The position numbers and the translations under genes were made by a program. The notes under the pieces were generated by a model. The model was not told the DNA's origin. It saw nothing but the letters and a program-made list of their open reading frames with translations, and made no database searches. This document shows, piece by piece, positions 31,984 through 45,605 of a DNA stretch of 64,000 nt. Position 1 is the first letter of the stretch, and every line of letters starts with the position of its first letter. This DNA is from Mimachlamys varia (lineage: Eukaryota > Mollusca > Bivalvia > Pectinida > Pectinidae), in the NCBI GenBank assembly GCA_947623455.1, contig OX392530.1, positions 29,295,405 to 29,359,404 of the forward strand, read 5' to 3'.

Positions 31984-34900
31984 GGTCAGTATAGCTACAA
32001 GTCATGTTGGGTGGTCAATATAGCTACAAGTCATGTTGGGAGGTCAGTAAAGCTACTAGTTATGTTTGGAGGTCAGTATAGCTACAAGTCATATTGGGAG
32101 GTCAATATAGCTACAAGTTATGTTGGGAGGTCAATATAGCTACAGGTCATGTTGGGAGGTCAATATATCTACTAGTTATGTTGGGAGGTCAGTATAGCTA
32201 CTAGTTATGTTTGGAGGTCAATATAGCTACAAGTCATGTTGGGAGGTCAATATAGCTACAAGTTATGTTGGGAGGTCAATATAGCTACAAGTCATGTTGG
32301 GAGGTCAATATAGCTACAAGTCATGTTGGGAGGTCAATAAAGCTACAAGTTATGTTGGGAGGTCAATATAGCTACAAGTTATGTTGGGAGGTCAATATAG
32401 CTACAAGTTATGTTGGGAGGTCAGTATAGCTACAAGTCATGTTGGGAGATCAATATAGCTACAAGTTATGTTTGGAGGTCAGTATAGCTAGAAGTTATGT
32501 TAGGAGGTCAATATAGCTACAGGTCATGTTGGGAGGTCAATATAGCTACAAGTCATGTGGGGAGGTCAATATAGCTACAAGTTATGTTGGGAGGTCAATA
32601 TAGCTACAAGTCATGTGGGGAGGTCAATATAGCTACAAGTTATGTTGGGAGGTCAATATAGCTACAAGTTATGTTGGGAGATCAGTATAGCTACAAGTTA
32701 TGTTGGGAGGTCAATATAGCTACAGGTCATGTTGGGAGGTCAGTATATCTACTAGTTATGTTGGGAGGTCAGTATAGCTACTAGTTATGTTTGGAGGTCA
32801 ATATAGCTACAGGTCATGTTTGGAGGTCAATATAGCTACAAGTTATGTTGGGAGGTCAATAAAGCTACAAGTTATGTTGGGAGATCAGTATAGCTACAAG
32901 TTATGTTGGGAGGTCAATATAGCTACAGGTCATGTTGGGAGGTCCGTATATCTACTAGTTATGTTGGGAGGTCAGTATAGCTACTAGTTATGTTGAGAGG
33001 TAAGTATAGCTACTAGTTATGTTTGGAGGTCAATATAGCTACAGGTCATGTTGGGAGGTTAATATAGCTACAAGTTATGTTGGGAGATCAGTATAGCTAC
33101 AAGTTATGTTGGGAGGTCAGTATAGCTACTAGTTATGTTTGGAGGTCAATATAGCTACAAGTTATGTTGGGAGGTCAATATAGCTACAAGTTATGTTGGG
33201 AGATCAGTATAGCTACAAGTCATGTTGGGAGATCAATATAGCTACAAGTTATGTTGGGAGGTCAATATAGCTACAGGTCATGTCGGGAGGTCAGTATATC
33301 TACTAGTTATGTTGGGAGGTCAGTATAGCTACTAGTTATGTTGGGAGGTCAGTATAGCTACTAGTTATGTTGGGAGGTCAATATAGCTACTAGTTATGTT
33401 TGGAGGTCAATATAGCTGCAGGTCATGTTGGGAGGTCAATATAGCTACAAGTCATGTTGGGAGGTCAATATAGCTACAAGTTATGTTGGGAGGTCAATAT
33501 AGCTTCAAGTTATGTTGGGAGGTCAATATAGCTACAAGTCATGTTGGGAGGTCAATATAGCTACACGTCATGTTGGGAGGTCAATATAGCTACATGTCAT
33601 GTTGGGAGGTCAATATAGCTACAAGTTATGTTGGGAGGTCAATATAGCTACAGGTCATGTTGGGAGGTCAGTATAGCTACAAGTTATGTTGGGAGGTCAA
33701 TATAGCTACAAGTTATGTTGGTAGGTCAATATAGCTACAGGTCTTGTTGGGAGGTCAATATAGCTACAAGTCATGTTGGGAGATCAATATAGCTACAAGT
33801 TATGTTGGGAGGTCAATATAGCTACAAGTTATGTTGGGAGGTCAATATAGCTACTAGTTATGTTGGGAGGTCAATATAGCTACTAGTTATGTTGGGAGGT
33901 CAGTATAGCTACAAGTAATGTTGGGAGGTCAGTATAGCTACTAGTTATGTTTGGAGGTCAATATAGCTACAAGTTATGTTGGGAGGTCAATATAGCTACA
34001 GGTCATGTTGGGAGGTCAATATAGCTACAAGTCATGTTGGGAGGTCAATATAGCTACAAGTTATGTTGGGAGGTCAATATAGCTATCAGTTATGTTGGGA
34101 GGTCAGTATAGCTACAAGTTATGTTGGGAGGTCAGTATAGCTACAAGTTATGTTGGGAGGTCAATATAGCTACAAGTTATATTGGGAGGTCAATATAGCT
34201 ACAAGTTATGTTGGGAGGTCAATATAGCTACAGGTCATGTTGGGAGGTCAGTATATCTACTAGTTATGTTGGGAGGTCAGTATAGCTACTAGTTATGTTG
34301 GGAGGTCAGTATAGCTACAAGTTATGATGGAAGGTCAGTTTAGCTACTAGTTATGTTTGGGGTCAATATAGCTACAAGTTATGTTGGGAGGTCAATATAG
34401 CTACAGGTCATGTTGGGAGGTCAATATAGCTACAAGTCATGTTGGGAGGTCAATATAGCTACAAGTTATGTTGGGAGGTCAATATAGCTACCAGTTATGT
34501 TGGGAGGTCAGTATAGCTACACGTTATGTTGGGAGGTCAGTATAGCTACAAGTTATGTTGGGAGGTCAATATAGCTACAAGTTATGTTGGGAGATCAGTA
34601 TATCTACAAGTTATGTTGGGAGGTCAATATAGCTACAGGTCATGTTGGGAGGTCAGTATATCTACTAGTTATGTTGGGAGGTCAGTATAGCTACTAGTTA
34701 TGTTGGAAGGTCAGTATAGCTACTATATATGTTTGGAGGTCAGTATAGCTACAAGTTATGTTGGGAGGTCAATATAGGTACAGGTCATGTTGGGAGGTCA
34801 ATATAGCTACAAGTCATGTTGGGAGGTCAATATAGCTACAAGTTATGTTGGGAGGTCAATATAGCTACAAGTCATGTTGGGAGATCAGTATAGCTACAAG

Positions 34901-37878
34901 TTATGTTGGGAGGTCAATATAGCTACTAGTTATGTTGGGAGGTCAGTATAGCTACTAGTTATGTTTGGAGGTCAGTATAGCTACAAGTCATGTTGGGAGG
35001 TCAATATAGCTACAAGTTATGTTGGGAGGTCAATATAGCTACAAGTTATGTTGGGAGGTCAATATAGCTACAGGTCATGTTGGGAGGTCAATATAGCTAC
35101 AAGTTATGTTGGGAGGTCAATATAGCTACCAGTAATGTTGGGAGGTCAGTATAGCTACTAGTTATGTTGGGAGGTCAGTATAGCTACATGTCATGTTGGG
35201 AGGTCAATATAGCTACAAGTTATGTTGGGAGGTCAATATAGCTACTAGTTATGTTGGGAGGTCAATATAGCTACTAGTCATGTTGGGAGGTCAGTATAGC
35301 TACAAGTTATGTTGGGAGATCAGTATAGCTACTAGTTATGTTTGGAGGTCAATATAGCTACAAGTTATGTTGGGAGGTCAATATAGCTACAGGTCATGTT
35401 GGGAGGTCAATATAGCTACAAGTCATGTTGGGAGGTCAATATAGCTACAAGTTATGTTGGGAGGTCAATATAGCTACCAGTTATGTTGGGAGGTCAGTAT
35501 AGCTACAAGTTATGTTGGGAGGTCAGTATAGCTACAAGTTATGTTGGGAGGTCAATATAGCTACAAGTTATGTTGGGAGATCAGTATATCTACAAGTTAT
35601 GTTGGGAGGTCAATATAGCTACAGGTCATGTTGGGAGGTCAGTATATCTACTAGTTATGTTGGGAGGTCAGTATAGCTACTAGTTATGTTGGGAGGTCAA
35701 TATAGCTACAGGTCATGATTGGAGGTCAGTATAGCTGCTAGTTATGTTTGGAGGTCAATATAGCTACAAGTTATGTTGGGAGGTCAATATAGCTACAGGT
35801 CATGTTGGGAGGTCAATATAGCTACAAGTCATGTTGGGAGGTCAATATAGCTACAGGTCATGTTGGGAGGTCAATATAGCTACAGGTCATGTTGGGAGGT
35901 CAGTATATCTACTAGTTATGTTGGGAGGTCAGTATAGCTACTAGTTATGTTGGGAGGTCAGTATAGCTACAAGTTATGATGGAAGGTCAATATAGCTACA
36001 AGTCATGTTGGGAGGTCAATATAGCTACAAGTTATGTTGGGAGGTCAATATAGCTACAGGTCATGTTGGGAGGTCAATATAGCTACAAGTTATGTTGGGA
36101 GGTCAATATAGCTACCAGTAATGTTGGGAGGTCAGTATAGCTACTAGTTATGTTGGGAGGTCAGTATAGCTACATGTCATGTTGGGAGGTCAATATAGCT
36201 ACAAGTTATGTTGGGAGGTCAATATAGCTACTAGTTATGTTGGGAGGTCAGTATAGCTACAAGTTATGTTGGGAGGTCAGTATAGCTACTAGTTATGGTT
36301 GGAGGTCAATATAGCTACCAGTTATGTTGGGAGGTCAGTATAGCTACTAGTTATGTTGGGAGGTCAGTATAGCTACAGGTCATGTTGGGAGGTCAATATA
36401 GCTACAAGTTATGTTGGGAGGTCAATATAGCTACTAGTTATGTTGGGAGGTCAATATAGCTACAAGTTATGTTGGGAGGTCAGTATAGCTACTAGTTATG
36501 GTTGGAGGTCAATATAGCTACAGGTCATGTTGGAAGGTCAATATAGCTACAAGTCATGTTGGGAGGTCAATATAGCTACAAGTTATGTTGGGAGGTCAAT
36601 ATAGCTACCAGTTATGTTGGGAGGTCAGTATAGCTACAAGTTATGTTGGGAGGTCAGTATAGCTACAAGTTATGTTGGGAGGTCAATATAGCTACAAGTC
36701 ATGTTGGAAGATCAGTATATCTACAAGTTATGTTGGGAGGTCAATATAGCTACAGGTCATGTTGGGAGGTCAGTATATCTACTAGTTATGTTGGGAGGTC
36801 AGTATAGCTACTAGTTATGTTGGGAGGTCAGTATAGCTACTATATATGTTTGGAGGTCAGTATAGCTACAAGTTATGTTGGGAGGTCAATATAGGTACAG
36901 GTCATGTTGGGAGGTCAATATAGCTACAAGTCATGTTGGGAGGTCAATATAGCTACAAGTTATGTTGGGAGGTCAATATAGCTACAAGTCATGTTGGGAG
37001 ATCAGTATAGCTACAAGTTATGTTGGGAGGTCAATATAGCTACTAGTTATGTTGGGAGGTCAGTATAGCTACTAGTTATGTTTGGAGGTCAGTATAGCTA
37101 CAAGTCATGTTGGGAGGTCAATATAGCTACAAGTTATGTTGGGAGGTCAGTATAGCTACTAGTTATGTTGGGAGATCAGTATATCTACAAGTTATGTTGG
37201 GAGGTCAATATAGCTACAGGTCATGTTTGGAGGTCAGTATAGCTACTAGTTATGTTTGGAGGTCAATATAGCTACAAGTTATGTTGGGAGGTCAATATAG
37301 CTACAGGTCATGTTGGGAGGTCAGTATAGCTACAAGTCATGTTGGGAGGTCAATATAGCTACAAGTATGTTGGGAGGTCAATATAGCTACCAGTTATGTT
37401 GGGAGGTCAGTATAGCTACTAGTTATGTTGGGAGGTCAGTATAGCTACAGGTCATGTTGGGAGGTCAATATAACTACTAGTTATATTGGGAGATCAGTAT
37501 AGCTACAAGTAATGTTGGGAGGTCAGTATAGCTACAAGTCATGTTGGGAGGTCAATATAGCTACAGGTCATGTTGGGAGGTCAATATAGCTACGAGTCAT
37601 GTTCGAAGGTCAGTATAGCTACAAGTCATGTTGGGAGGTCAATATAGCTACAAGTCATGTTGGGAGGTCAGTATAGCTACAAGTCATGTAGGGAGGTCAG
37701 TATAGCTACAAGTCATGTTGGGAGGTCAATATAGCTACAAGTTATGTTGGGAGGTCAGTATAGCTACAAGTCATGTTGGGAGGTCAATATAGCTACAGGT
37801 CATGTTGGGAGGTCAGTATAGCTACGAGTCATGTTGGGAGGTCAATATAGCTACAGGTGATATTGGGAGATCAGTATA
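31984..37878. repeat. 29-bp satellite array, about 200 copies, with higher-order structure
   Basis: Head-to-tail copies of a 29-bp unit, consensus AGCTACAAGTTATGTTGGG plus AGGTCAATAT, over 5.9 kb. Variable positions are few and biallelic-like: CAAGT/CTAGT/CAGGT, TTATG/TCATG, GGGAGG/TGGAGG, CAATAT/CAGTAT, GCTAC/TCTAC. Rare variants recur at exact multiples of the unit: the TACTATATATG and ATAGGTACAGG pair at 34721 and 36838 (2117 bp = 73 units), and ACCAGTAATG followed by TACATGTCATG at 35127 and 36113 (986 bp = 34 units). It does not code. Confidence 0.97.
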
Positions 37879-38060
37879 AAATAAGTTAAATGGATTAAGT
37901 TTCGTTTCGATATGATTATATGAACATATAATATATCGTTTGGGACTCCTTGATTGTAATTGGCTACTCCTTGGTCTCTGGTTCACTGTTATAGCATATT
38001 GACCTCATGTTTCTATATTTTGATTATGAAATTTCGTTCAACAGTTTAGACTATAGCTTT
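37879..38060. other. Right flank of the satellite, nothing recognised
   Basis: Unique AT-rich sequence between the 29-bp array and the next interspersed repeat. Confidence 0.5.
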
Positions 38061-39300
38061 ATAAGTCCATATGAGACAAAGTCTCAAGTTACCTATTTTA
38101 ATAGATTTGTCCGTTGTCGTGCGTCGTCCGTAAACAATTTACATTTTCATCTTCTTCTCCAAAACCCTTGGACCAATTTGAATGAAAATTGGAAGGAACC
38201 TTCCCTGACCAAAGATGCACTATAATTGTGAATGATATAGTCCTAACCCCCTAGGGGTATGAGGGAGGGTAAAAAAGGTCAAATTAGTTGAAACTTTAAA
38301 AATCTTCTACAGACCCAGAAATGCTGGAATCAAATACTGTTCATAAATTGAAATGTCTTGAGGTGCTTTATCAAAATTGTGAATTTCATACCTCGGACTT
38401 CGCATTACCCCCCCCCCTGGGGAGGGGGTGAATTTACGATTAATAATTTATATTTGAAATTAATACTTAGTATATATTCTGTTCATTTTCAGTAGGAAAT
38501 AATTCAAATTTAGTTAGAATTATAACCAGGATATAACAGTTTGACACTGGAAGAATTTTGACTCTAGTCCAACCTTGGAGCTATGGGGAGGGGCTCAAAG
38601 GGTAAAATTGACTAAAATTTCAACAATTCTCTTCTTAAAACATAATCAAATACTCTTCACAGATTGAAAGGTCTTTTGGTGCTCTATCGAAATTGTGAAT
38701 TTCATGCATATTTTGTAATGACATGTTGAAGCAAAGTTGGTAAGAATCAAGCAAGGAGTCAACTATTTGGACGTCAAGGTCACTTGAACAAGGAGTCAAC
38801 TATTTGGACGTCAATGTCATTTGATTAAAGGTCAAGGTCAAATTTTATATCTTTTCACTGATCATTTTGATATGACATTATGACGCAAAGTTGGTTGGAA
38901 TTAAACAATGAGTTAGTTTACTAAAAGGTCAAGATCACCGGGTCAAATATCAAGGTCAAATGTTATATCTTTTTACTGATAAATATTCTGTTATGGCATT
39001 ATGAAGCAAAATTGGTTGGAAAACAAAGAGTCTACTGATCAAAAGTCAAGGTAACATCAAGATGACATTTTGTAGCTTTTCACTGATGAACATTTTGTTA
39101 TGACATTGTGAAGAAAGCTTACCAGAATTAAAACAAGAAGTCAACTGACCAAAAGTCAAGGTTACAGAGTAAAAGAGTAAGTCACTGATTCAGAGGGCAA
39201 GGAAACCGTTTGTAATCTTCGTTTTTTGAGAAGTCAATTGAACAAAGATCAACGTCACAGAGTTTGGTCATTGGGTTCAAAGCTCAAGGATTGATGATTT
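38061..39300. repeat. Diverged interspersed repeat rich in GGTCAA phrases
   Basis: Begins near TCCATATGAGACAAAGTCTC and GTCGTGCGTCGTCCG and continues through loosely repeated modules containing AAGGTCAAATTTTATATC, TTTTCACTGATCATTTTG, and ATTATGAAGCAAAATTGG at about 38.83, 38.96 and 39.06 kb. The window's first 120 bp are another copy. It also includes poly(C)/poly(G) near 38408-38428. No intact coding frame. Confidence 0.6.
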
Positions 39301-39579
39301 GGGGAGATATACATGTATATAGATTTATAAACATGGCCCTTGCTTACCTGCCAGTGTTCTAGCTCAAACTTGGTTTAGGTAAATGATACTTTCAGTGTAA
39401 GGACACAACAAAAGTGATTGGTTCTAGTACATAAAAATTCAGGTGACCGTTTTTATGGACCGTCTGCAAAAGTCCATAATTGATCACTATTACATATCAA
39501 ATGTTAGCATTGTAACATAACAAATGTTATAAAAGGTTTTTGTTTATAATTAATGTATATAAGTACATTTGTTTTGGTT

Positions 39580-39612
<33 letters not shown>

Positions 39613-41502
39613 AAAAAATGAAAATTTCGGGACTCGCCAAACTGGTTGACTTGATACAGATGTTTAATGTTTGCAACCATTGAAATGTAATAGCCGTGTA
39701 CTTTATGCCACGTGGTTGAAATAAACCGCCTCGGACAAAAGTATAATGCTTTTTTTTTTAAGAAAGTCAATTGGTATTTATTCTGTATAAATAGCAACTA
39801 GTTCTAAATATACTACAAATGACCTTCGCTCGGATAAAATATTAAATGCTATAACAATGACATATTTTAGTATGTTTTCTTCAAAAAGTCAAGTGATATT
39901 AACATTGGTGATAAATAGCATGTGTTTCTATATATAAACGAACTGATCCACTTGAACTTTGTCAGTATACATACAGGTACATAAATCTCTAATTCCTAAT
40001 AAGGTCAAAATATAAGACAGACATGTACAGTCAGTGTCAAAGGTACATTCAAAATGAAATTGTATGTTGGAGATGAAAGTAGATCGTGGAATACACTAAC
40101 GCCCCATACATTCCTTACACAAATAACTACCCTATCGTCTTATAAAACACTCGATCCATACCCTGACACCGTTCGAAGCTTATACGCTGTTTTCTTTTCT
40201 TTTCATTTTCGTAACGCCAAAAATCTCAAGTGTCTTCAAGAGTAATCTTTGGCTAAAACACCATTATATTGAGTGTAACTAATCTAGCGAGAGACTTAAT
40301 CTTTTAGTAAGACAAATACTGTCGAATTATTGAATGTTTGTATATACTTACCTGTTTTGTCACACCTGGTACATACAATTTTTGATAATGATGTGTGATA
40401 TAGAATGCATTAAGTACCTACTTAGGTGTAAATTTAACATGCTTATTACTGAAGTCGTGTTGATTGGTGGCCCGAAGGTGACCCCATGTTTTTTTGTGTC
40501 GTATAATTAGAAAACAAAATACTCATGGTAACACCTATGGGAACTTCGGCAGAGTTTGATTAGAAAAAGTCGATAGCTACGTATACCCATGATACATTCT
40601 TCAATACAGAATATGTGGCGAGTACATTTTTGCTTTGGTAGGTGTGAAAAGTCTGTGTTAAATACTTGTATAACATGTTTAAACCCGATTCCAAATATTA
40701 AACTGTAAAAAAATTGATTTGTATAATTTAATTAATTCTCACTATGTAATTGTCGTGGGCGGATTCAAGATTTTGGATTTTTTTTTTCTAGAATGAAGGG
40801 TGTTAGGCCTCTAATCAACAATGAGTATTTATATATATATAGTCCAGTCAAATTAGCCAAAATATAGCCCTAACCGTGAAAAAATTGCAACAGAATCTAT
40901 TTTTATAGCTTTTGAATGGTGGGTACCTATACTGTAACAGAAAAAAAAGTCCCAGAAAATCCCAATGGAGGAAAGTGGTTTTTTGGACCAGGAAAGTTAA
41001 GAAAATCACACGCGTAACCATATTTGAAGTGTAATATCTACCCCATTTGTAACTCTGTACATGTGGATTTAACAGTATGACAAGACCAACCAAACTATAG
41101 TACAACTGTGGTAAAAATAAATTCGGTCTAATATTGGTAATATTCATTTTAAACAATTCAGGTTGATCAAATCCTCATTTCGTGTAATTTTGACTGAGCT
41201 GCTGAAAATGGCTAAGTCCAGGATTTTGAACAACGGAAATCATTCTATATTTTTTGTATTATGTACGATTGCCAACACTTTTGGTAGGAATTACTACCAT
41301 GACATGCACCTTTTGACTAAATGGAATTAAAATTCACTGTACCCTGAAGCCATCAATATGTTTATGGTTACTGTGCAATAACGGTATCTATTATATAACA
41401 CATGCTATTTGGAATGCATTAAATGCATGATTGGGTGCATTAAAAACTAAAAAACATACGTACATTAAACATGCAAATGAGCCTAGTCAATGTCACATAG
41501 TA
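39301..41502. other. Intergenic, nothing recognised except a short microsatellite
   Basis: An (AAAT)n run lies at about 39586-39616. No coding frame with a recognisable domain was found on either strand. Confidence 0.5.
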
Positions 41503-41620
41503 ATGAGTTTGACGTCACCTCACGCGCTGGCCTTTCGCTGTCATTGGATGGCGATATTCCTCTAAATATAGGCATCCAATGACAACAAAAAGCCAGCGTG
41601 CGAAGTGACGTCAAACTCAT
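41503..41620. repeat. 118-bp foldback element
   Basis: ATGAGTTTGACGTCACCTCA...GTCATTGGATG is inverted at the other end as CATCCAATGAC...AGTGACGTCAAACTCAT, giving about 48-bp arms with a few mismatches around a 22-bp loop. Each arm carries a TGACGTCA core (CRE-like). Confidence 0.85.
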
Positions 41621-41857
41621 CGATCATAGCGACCAAATCTTTGAAACACTGAAATTTTACGAGTTTTTGGAGGAAATGGAGATTATTTCTGCGTCAGGAG
41701 ACTACATTTGACGTGCATTAAGGAGGTTTGTAAAATAAAAATTATTTATCTTTCCAACGATACCAAGCGTTTTTTCGTCCATTTTTCGTAGGTGGGCTAG
41801 GTTTTTTGACCTGAAAAGCTTTCAACATTGACCCTTCAGACCTAGCCTATGTGAGCA

Positions 41858-41966
41858 TTGAGGGGGCATTTTATTGCAAATTGATATAAAACCCCGAAAG
41901 TGTAAAATTACTCTAAACAACCTTTCTTAGGTCCAACACTAGCCGTAATAAAATATCAGGACACAA
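41858..41966 (+). repeat. Right-end fragment of the hAT-like MITE family
   Basis: GTGTAAAATTACTCTAAACA, GGTCCAACACTAGCCGTAA and ATCAGGACAC match the right arm of the complete copy at 61865-62088. Confidence 0.6.
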
Positions 41967-42150
41967 GTACGTTTCCATTGATACTGCTGAAACATACATA
42001 TTCTAAAACAGTCGGAGAGTTTTCTCTAGATATCTTATACACAGATTGTTTGATAGGCAGGGTGGTCTTATGTGTAATATATTTCTAGCTGTTTAGAGTC
42101 GATTTATTAATCCCTCAGAAATATTTGAGATTGATCTTGAATCGCATTAG

Positions 42151-42380
42151 GGGTGTCGGCTGGTGCAGTGGATAGCGCACTTGCTTTTCACCAAGGCGGT
42201 CGGGGTTCGATTCCCCGACTGGACGTAAAAAGATATGGGGTCTTCTGCCCGACCACGTGAGATTTCTCCGTGAACTCCGGTTTCCTCCCACTAAAAGACC
42301 CATCGCGAGGTAACATTCGGGCCAAAAAATAAGAGTGATTCATAAAGTTAGATACTTTGTTTCATAATAAAAATGTTAAA
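42151..42380 (+). mobile_element. tRNA-derived SINE, copy 2
   Basis: A box region GGCTGGTGCAGTGGATAGCG, B box GGGGTTCGATTCCCC at about 42203-42217, body GCCCGACCACGTGAG and CTCCGGTTTCCTCCCAC, tail ACTTTGTTTCATAAT. Clearly the same family as 20930-21163. Confidence 0.85.
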
Positions 42381-42769
42381 AAATACACCGTTTGTAGTAT
42401 GTTTTTCTATGACGTTTCTATTGATAAGACATAAAAGAATTTGATATAGTTGAATCGTTGTACTGTTGAAACAAACATATTTTAAATCTGCCAGAGAGTT
42501 TCTTCCAGATATCTTATACACAGACATCGTCGGAAACCCAGGGTACACTTCTCTGATGCTTGCATACGTCAGTAAAGTGTACCGTGAGTTTTCGACGATA
42601 ATATTGTTTTAATAAAAAAAATAACTCGATCTTCGGTACTTGTACCCGGGAGCTTATTCATTGCTCCAAAATGCCAAATATTTTAATATTTATGAGATCT
42701 TATGGCAACATTATGATATTTGGATTTTACCAATCATAGAATATATAGAAGTTGTGTATTACAAGTCTC

Positions 42770-44216
42770 GTGTGTGTCGTGTGAAAAAGTCCCGTGTGTC
42801 GTGTATACAAGACTTGTGTGTCGTGTATACAAGACTTGTGTGTCGTGTATACAAGTCTTGTGTGTGTCGTGTATACAAGTCTTGTGTGTCGTGTATACAA
42901 GACTTGTGTGTCGTGTATGCAAGTCTTGTGTGTGTCGTGTATACAAATCGTGTGTGTCGTGTATACAAGTCTTGTGTGTGTCGTGTGAAAAAGTCCCGTG
43001 TGTCGTGTATACAAGTCTTGTGTGTCGTGTATACAAGTCCCGTGTGTCGTGTATACAAGTCCCGTGTGTGTCGTGTATACAAGACTTGTGTGTCGTGTAT
43101 ACAAGACTTGTGTGTCGTGTATACAAGTCTTGTGTGTCGTGTATACAAGTCTTGTGTGTCGTGTATACAAGTCCCGTGTGTCGTGTATACAAGTCCCGTG
43201 TGTGTCGTGTATACAAGACTTGTGTGTCGTGTATACAAGTCTTGTGTGTCGTGTATACAAGTCTTGTGTGTCGTGTATACAAGTCTCGTGTGTCGTGTAT
43301 ACAAGTCTTGTGTGTCGTGTATACAAGACTTGTGTGTCGTGTATACAAGACTTGTGTGTCGTGTATACAAGTCTTGTGTGTCCTGTATACAAGTCTTGTG
43401 TGTCGTGTATACAAGTCTTGTGTGTCGTGTATACAAGTCCCGTGTGTCGTGTAAACAAGTCTTGTGTGTCGTGTATACAAGACTTGTGTGTCGTGTATAC
43501 AAGACTTGTGTGTCGTGTATACAAGTCTTGTGTGTGTCGTGTGAAAAAGTCCCGTGTGTCGTGTATACAAGACTTGTGTGTGTCGTGTATACAAGTCCCG
43601 TGTGTCGTGTATACAAGTTAAGTGTGTCGTGTATACAAGTATTGTGTGTCGTGTACAAGTGTTGTGTGTCGTGTATACAAGTATTGTGTGTCGTGTATAC
43701 AAGTATTGTGTGTCGTGTATACAAGTCCCGTGTGTGTCGTGTGAAAAAGTCCCGTGTGTCGTGTATACAAGACTTGTGTGTCGTGTATACAAGTCCCGTG
43801 TGTCGTGTATACAAGTCCCGTGTGTGTCGTGTATACAAGTCCCGTGTGTCGTGTATACAAGACTTGTGTGTCGTGTATACAAGACTTGTGTGTCGTGATT
43901 ACAAGTCTTGTGTGTATCGTGTATACAAGTCTCATGTGTCGTGTATACAAAATTTGTGTGTCGTGTATACAAATCTTGTGTGTGTCGTGTATACAAGTCT
44001 CATGTGTCGTGTATACAAGTCTTGTGTGTCGTGTTTACAAGTCTTGAGTGTCGTGTATACAAGTCTTGTGTGTGTCTTGTATACAAGTCTCTTTTGTCGT
44101 GTATACAAGTCTTGTGTGTCGTGTATACAAGTCTTGTGTGTCGTGTATACAAGTCTTGTGTGTCGTGTATACAAGTTTAGTGTGTCGTGTTTACAAGTTC
44201 CGTGTGTCGTGTTTAC
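42770..44216. repeat. 22-bp minisatellite, about 65 copies
   Basis: Unit GTGTATACAAGTCTTGTGTG plus TC, interspersed with 24-bp variants having an extra GT and with GTGTGAAAAAGTCCC variants that recur at irregular intervals. No frame on either strand of the unit has a stop, so several overlapping frames of 200-539 codons (Cys/Val/Tyr-rich on plus, Thr/His/Tyr-rich on minus) appear. They are artefacts. Confidence 0.95.
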
Positions 44217-44235
44217 ACTATATTGTAACAAATTT

Positions 44236-44620
44236 AACGCTTGTTTAAATAGAATGTAAGGTATCGTTATATCACTGCATTGTAACGATATTAAGTTTGC
44301 TTAAATATAATGTAAGGTATCGTTATATAACTGCATTTTTACGATATCCAGTTTGTTTTAATATGGTGTAAGGTATCGTTATATTACTGCATTGTAACGA
44401 TATAAAGTTTGTTTAAATATGGTGTAAGGTATCGTTATATAACTGCATTTTTACGATATCCAGTTTGTTTAGATAGAATGTAAGGTGTCGTTATATTACT
44501 AAATTGTAACAATTTAAAGTGTGTTGAAATAGAATGAAAGGTATCGTTATATTACAAAATCGTAACGATATCAAGTGTGTTTTAGTATGATGTAAGATAT
44601 CGTTATACAACTACATAGTG
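44236..44620. repeat. 56-bp degenerate minisatellite
   Basis: About six copies of a unit containing TGTAAGGTATCGTTATAT, an ACTGCATTGTAACGATAT-type phrase and AGTTTGTTTAAATA. Each unit holds a small inverted pair, ATCGTTAT / GTAACGAT. It starts within about 20 bp of the end of the 22-bp array. Confidence 0.8.
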
Positions 44621-45605
44621 ACGTTCCTAGGAGGTCCGTATACGTCATAGAAGTGAACACAAAAAACGGAAGTCACAACATCATCAAAAGCTTTTATTCT
44701 CAAGTTGTTCTACAACTTCAAATTAGCGTTCAGCATATTGACGAGAGCGCGCACACACTAACTTGACCACCTAATAGAACATGACTGTGATATGTCGAAC
44801 AAAACATGCTACGAGATGTGTTCACAGAGCTACAGATATTTACCAAGCACAAGTAGCAAGAGCGCGTGTATCCAATTTACGACACACCTATATATAGAAG
44901 TTCCTCACGATGTCAACATGAATCAGTGACCGAAGACAGATTCTAGAATAGCCACGCCTACATTCCTCACAAAACAAATTGTTTAACAAGATATGGTAAT
45001 CAATCAAATTAGGATAAACTTGTCAGTCCTACCCCAAACGGAAAGTGCATGAATGCAGTTTTTTTTAAAACAAAAGAGTTATTGCTACTTTAATCTATAT
45101 AGCTCCAAGCTTCCTCATTAGCGACACTGGCGAGTACAGGTCGAGGTATTAGCGTCATGTAACAAACCTACGTAAAATGATATAGCATTGAAAAATACAC
45201 TTCTTTGGAAATCTTGTGAATGTAACTGTAAGTTCGAGCTGATATTTTGACGAACAAAAGACAATAACCAAACGTAACTTCCGGTTAAATATCTAAATGA
45301 TTTTGCGAGCCTTTCTTGTTATAAGCTTGTTACCAAACCATTTCAAGTGAAATGATGGTACGGGGAGCGGAATTAATATAAGCTCTCATTTTGTTTTCCA
45401 ATTCCCAATATACTTTGTTATGTCAACAACTATGTGAAATTTTTGGAAATAAAATACTATTTATACTAAATGTTGGTACATTTTGTGTATCAAAATTTTA
45501 GGCATCCACAAGAAATACGCATAAATGAAGATAATTTCCAAGGGGGACTGGACATTCCAAATATCTCAACTTCTAAAACAGAAGTTCGTTCGTACAACAG
45601 TTTAA
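44621..45605 (-). other. Probable 3' UTR of the minus-strand gene
   Basis: No coding frame. TTTATT at 44693-44698 is AATAAA on the minus strand, about 910 bp downstream of the stop at 45606, a plausible poly(A) signal. Confidence 0.4.

Noticed and set aside
31984..37878. CRISPR-like appearance (29-bp repeats in large number)
   Set aside because: Repeats are directly contiguous with no unique spacers, and the DNA is eukaryotic.
42640..44259. Open frames of 200-539 codons on both strands
   Set aside because: All arise from a 22-bp unit lacking stops; overlapping frames on both strands encode only low-complexity repeats without domain or splice support.
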